A stretch of DNA of 64,000 nucleotides from Paenibacillus soyae (GTDB taxonomy: Bacteria > Bacillota > Bacilli > Paenibacillales > Paenibacillaceae), in NCBI RefSeq assembly GCF_024623455.1, contig NZ_JANIPJ010000025.1, positions 19,846 to 83,845 of the forward strand, written 5' to 3'. Shown one piece after another: positions 61,838 to 64,000 of the stretch. A program made the translations under genes and the position numbers. Every line of letters begins with the position of its first letter. The stretch's first letter is position 1. The notes beneath the pieces are model-generated. The model saw nothing but the letters and a program-made list of their open reading frames with translations, had not been told where the DNA came from and did not search any database.

Positions 61838-62647
61838 TTATTGCGCCGCCGAGGAAAGCTGCTTCTCCGGCGTCGTTTGCGATTGTTTGTCTTGGACGGC
61901 GCTGCCTTCCGTCTCGGTTTGCGTAATGAGCTGCGTCACGCTCACGAATTCGTAGCCTTCGCCGCGAAGCTGATCGATGATAGAAGGGAGCGCTTCGTGC
62001 GTTTGCGTGACTGTATCCGATGCGTGCATGAGAATAATGTCGCCGGGATGCGTGCGGGACACGACGCGGTTGATGATTTTTTCCGTGCCGATGTTCATCC
62101 AATCCATGGAGTCCGTATCCCATTGAATGACTCTGTATTGAAGCTCCTCGGCGATACGAAGGACCCGTTTGTCGAAGTCTCCGTTTGGAAGACGAATCAA
62201 ATTCGGCTGCTTGCCCGTAATATCGGATAATATGGTATGGGCCGTTTGAATCTGCTTGCGGATTTCTTCGTCGCTCAGCTTGCTGTAGAAGTCGTGCTTA
62301 TGGCCGTGACTTCCGATTTCATAGCCGGCTTCTTGAATTTTTTTGACCAGCTCGGGATGCGCTTGGCTCCATGGGGAGGATAAGAAGAAGGTCGCTTGCT
62401 TGATGCCTTTTTCTTTCAGCACCTCGAGAATAGGCTCGGCACGCTTGTCCCCCCAGCTTATATCGAATGTCAGCGCGACGACCTTCTTGTCGGTCGGAAC
62501 ACTGTAGATGGCAGCTGGCTGCTGCGGAGCGAACACGGTGATATTATCCCTTTCGGCATAGATGATTCCCACCGAGAAAACCAGTGCGATGACGATAAAA
62601 AAGTACCTTTTCAGCTTCTTGCCGTTCATTACGTAGAACATGTTCAT
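61838..62647 (-). CDS. pdaB: Polysaccharide deacetylase PdaB
   Basis: Spore-associated peptidoglycan N-deacetylase-like protein needed for spore stability. 269 residues from the minus-strand ATG at 62647 after AGAGAGGAG. N-terminal signal anchor (RYFFIVIALVFSVGIIYA). NodB domain with VVALTFDISWGD, where the second metal aspartate of the usual TFDD is isoleucine, plus SHGHKH and LIRLPNGDFD. TFDI is usual for PdaB, so activity may differ from classic deacetylases. A Gln/Thr-rich tail follows. Confidence 0.9.
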   Translation of the reverse strand: MNMFYVMNGKKLKRYFFIVIALVFSVGIIYAERDNITVFAPQQPAAIYSVPTDKKVVALTFDISWGDKRAEPILEVLKEKGIKQATFFLSSPWSQAHPELVKKIQEAGYEIGSHGHKHDFYSKLSDEEIRKQIQTAHTILSDITGKQPNLIRLPNGDFDKRVLRIAEELQYRVIQWDTDSMDWMNIGTEKIINRVVSRTHPGDIILMHASDTVTQTHEALPSIIDQLRGEGYEFVSVTQLITQTETEGSAVQDKQSQTTPEKQLSSAAQ

Positions 62648-62770
62648 GGGGGAAAGCGCTCCTCTCTTCGCCTCGCCCCGTGCGAGGCGTCAGCATTTGG
62701 CATTAGTAGTACAATCTATGCTCGTACACCGGAGAGATATTCATCTTATTTCGGACAAGGAGGCAGTCTA

Positions 62771-63409
62771 TTGTTCAAACTGAGCGCGATCGTTCAGCAT
62801 TTCAAAGATATGCGTCGTTATATTGCCATTTCATTTATTTTGTTTTTTGCGGGGATCGTGCTTGGAGGGACCAACGCTAATTTTCAAGCCTTTCTCGATA
62901 ACCAGATCGCGGGACTCGATCAGCTGGTCGACATGGTGGATAAAGCCTCAGGCGGCGATCCCGATCGCGAAATGCTGATTCTGAGCTTAGTCATTTTTTT
63001 GAACAATGCGATCAAATCGATTCTCATTATGTACCTAGGCGCCTTCTTTGGGGTATTGCCATTCTTGTTCCTGGTGGTCAACGGAATGGTCATCGGCTAT
63101 CTGCTGAAAGTAATCGCCGCCGATCCGAATGCCATGCCTGTAATAGAAGTTATTGTTAAGGGCCTTCTTCCTCACGGCATTATCGAGATACCGGCAATCG
63201 TGATTGCATGCGCATATGGGCTTAAATTCGGCGGTCTCGTATTCAGGGCGAGCGGAAGCTTATTATTCTCCCGAGGCAAGCTGAGCGGCATTGGCAAAGA
63301 AATCGAGTTTTTTGCGATACGGACAGTTCCGATGATTGTCATTCTTACCATTGCGCTGCTTGTTGCGGCGATCGTCGAAAGCACATTAACGAAAGCATTG
63401 TTAAATTAG
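62771..63409 (+). CDS. SpoIIM-family (DUF95) membrane protein
   Basis: 212 residues with about five membrane segments. TTG start at 62771, 7 bases after AAGGAGG. Contains family-like LILSLVIFLNNAIKSILIMY, GVLPFLFLVVNGMVIGYLLK and GIIEIPAIVIACAYGLKFG. SpoIIM takes part in forespore engulfment; whether this copy is SpoIIM itself or a paralogue cannot be decided here. Terminator follows. Confidence 0.85.
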   Translation: MFKLSAIVQHFKDMRRYIAISFILFFAGIVLGGTNANFQAFLDNQIAGLDQLVDMVDKASGGDPDREMLILSLVIFLNNAIKSILIMYLGAFFGVLPFLFLVVNGMVIGYLLKVIAADPNAMPVIEVIVKGLLPHGIIEIPAIVIACAYGLKFGGLVFRASGSLLFSRGKLSGIGKEIEFFAIRTVPMIVILTIALLVAAIVESTLTKALLN

Positions 63410-63443
63410 TGTAATAATATTTCCATTATTTGAGCATAACAGT

Positions 63444-63484
63444 AAGGCGGTGTCCATGTGCATTAGCGATGGAGCCGCCTTTTT
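63444..63484 (+). terminator. Intrinsic terminator after the SpoIIM-like gene
   Basis: AAGGCGG and TCCAT pair with ATGGA and CCGCCTTTTT (63444-63484) around an 11-base loop. Confidence 0.85.
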
Positions 63485-63540
63485 GTACGTCTCAGGACGG
63501 TCTATACGCGCTATACATCCCAAAGGAGGCCGCAACAGAT

Positions 63541-63765
63541 ATGCTCGGAATACTATTCAACGACAAGGAATGCAAGGAACTTGATTATGTTCTTCGCAAA
63601 GAACTCGACGAAATGCTGCTCGATTTGAACGACTCCAGACTCGACGGCGACATTAAGGGAGCAATCGCTAGACGTTACAAAATCATATTCCGGATGTATG
63701 CGAGAATCGCATCGCCCAAAGAGCTGTCGCGTTATGCTTTAAACGCCCGTACATACCGTTCTTAA
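63541..63765 (+). CDS. Unknown 74-residue protein
   Basis: Not recognised by name. ATG at 63541 after AAAGGAGG (63521-63528, rather distant at 12 bases). The upstream in-frame extension covers the terminator and is rejected. Sequence is helical and charged (NDKECKELDYVLRKELDEML, then GAIARRYKIIFRMYARIASP) with no membrane segment. Lies alone between a terminator and the rRNA promoter. Confidence 0.7.
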   Translation: MLGILFNDKECKELDYVLRKELDEMLLDLNDSRLDGDIKGAIARRYKIIFRMYARIASPKELSRYALNARTYRS

Positions 63766-63805
63766 GCTGCGAAAACAACGGCTCGAAAAAAATATAAAAA
63801 AGGGG

Positions 63806-63835
63806 TTGCATTCAATTGGGCCCCTGTGATATATT
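63806..63835 (+). promoter_or_regulatory. rRNA operon promoter
   Basis: TTGCAT (63806-63811), 18 bases including GGGCCCC, TATATT (63830-63835), preceded by an A-rich stretch (63786-63801) that could be an UP element. About 140 bases before 16S rRNA. Confidence 0.65.
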
Positions 63836-63879
63836 ATAAAAGTCGCCGCTGAGACACGGGCGATAAACAAGAAAAACAT

Positions 63880-63892
63880 TGATCTTTGAAAA
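63880..63892 (+). promoter_or_regulatory. rRNA antitermination boxA
   Basis: TGATCTTTGAAAA resembles the Bacillus boxA (TGYTCTTTGAAAA) in rRNA leaders, the binding site for NusB-S10. Confidence 0.75.
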
Positions 63893-63973
63893 CTGAACAA
63901 CGAGCGAAACTGCCCGATACATTCGCAAGAATGAATCGAAATAGCAACAACGTTTTAGAGCAAGTCAAACACT

Positions 63974-64000
63974 TTTATGGAGAGTTTGATCCTGGCTCAG
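63974..64000 (+). rRNA. 16S ribosomal RNA, first 27 bases (continues beyond window)
   Basis: The universal 5' end GAGAGTTTGATCCTGGCTCA is present at 63980-63999. The exact 5' nucleotide is placed by analogy with TTTATNGGAGAG of Bacillus. Confidence 0.95.

Noticed and set aside
1..64000. CRISPR arrays, phage genes, transposases, toxin-antitoxin or restriction systems
   Set aside because: No direct-repeat arrays or recognisable proteins of these types were found on either strand.

Overview
This window comes from an endospore-forming, Gram-positive Firmicute, most likely of the Paenibacillaceae (Paenibacillus or Cohnella-like). Three things point there. The gene order cysS-mrnC-rlmB-rae1-sigH-rpmG-secE-nusG, the rpl/rpo/str/S10/spc/alpha ribosomal superoperon, and cwlD-salA-gerD-kbaA-pdaB leading into an rRNA operon matches the Bacillus backbone as I remember it. 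Sporulation and germination genes are present (sigH, cwlD, gerD, kbaA, pdaB, a SpoIIM-like protein). An LplB/YtcP-type sugar transporter, a membrane-bound AraC-type regulator, an S-layer-homology protein and a large secreted glycosidase sit together, as is common in Paenibacillus and Cohnella. Strong AAGGAGG ribosome binding sites and frequent TTG/GTG starts also fit.

Layout: 1-2624 tRNA charging and RNA maturation genes (cysS end, mrnC, rlmB, rae1), with a MITE-like inverted-repeat element at 1113-1315. 2625-7986: sigH, then rpmG-secE-nusG-rplK-rplA, an L10-type leader, rplJ-rplL and a YbxB-like methyltransferase. 7987-15691: rpoB-rpoC behind a leader with a terminator-like hairpin. 15692-28011: an accessory carbohydrate island (two permeases, lipoprotein, sensor-regulator, SLH protein, 1508-residue multidomain glycosidase) with a perfect cre match before the last two genes. 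28012-29451: three small unknown single-pass membrane proteins. 29452-34134: rpsL-rpsG-fusA-tuf. 34135-37497: a second insertion, an ABC transporter of the TrpX/COG2984 type, followed by a nested inverted repeat and a terminator. 37498-52856: the S10/spc/alpha operon from rpsJ to rplQ including secY, adk, map, infA and rpoA. 52857-55970: truA, a convergent DUF4097 gene, then rplM-rpsI behind an L13-like leader. 55971-58207: sulfate assimilation pair cysH-sat. 58208-63770: sporulation/cell-wall block cwlD, salA, gerD, kbaA, pdaB, spoIIM-like, and a 74-residue unknown. 63771-64000: rRNA promoter, boxA and the first bases of 16S rRNA.

Most of the window is conserved information-processing machinery. 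The interest lies in what has been inserted or lost: the L7Ae-like gene expected between rpoC and rpsL and the ecfA1-ecfA2-ecfT block expected between rplQ and truA are both absent, and carbohydrate, ABC transporter, DUF4097 and sulfur genes occupy neighbouring positions. The carbohydrate genes would work together as follows: secreted glycosidase and cell-wall-bound SLH protein outside, solute-binding lipoprotein and two permeases for uptake, and a membrane sensor that turns the locus on, with CcpA repression suggested by the cre site. No CRISPR array, phage, transposase or recognisable defence system was seen. The best candidates for undescribed biology are the three unknown genes at 28109-29451, the insertion-bearing glycosidase, and several large RNA or DNA hairpins between genes.
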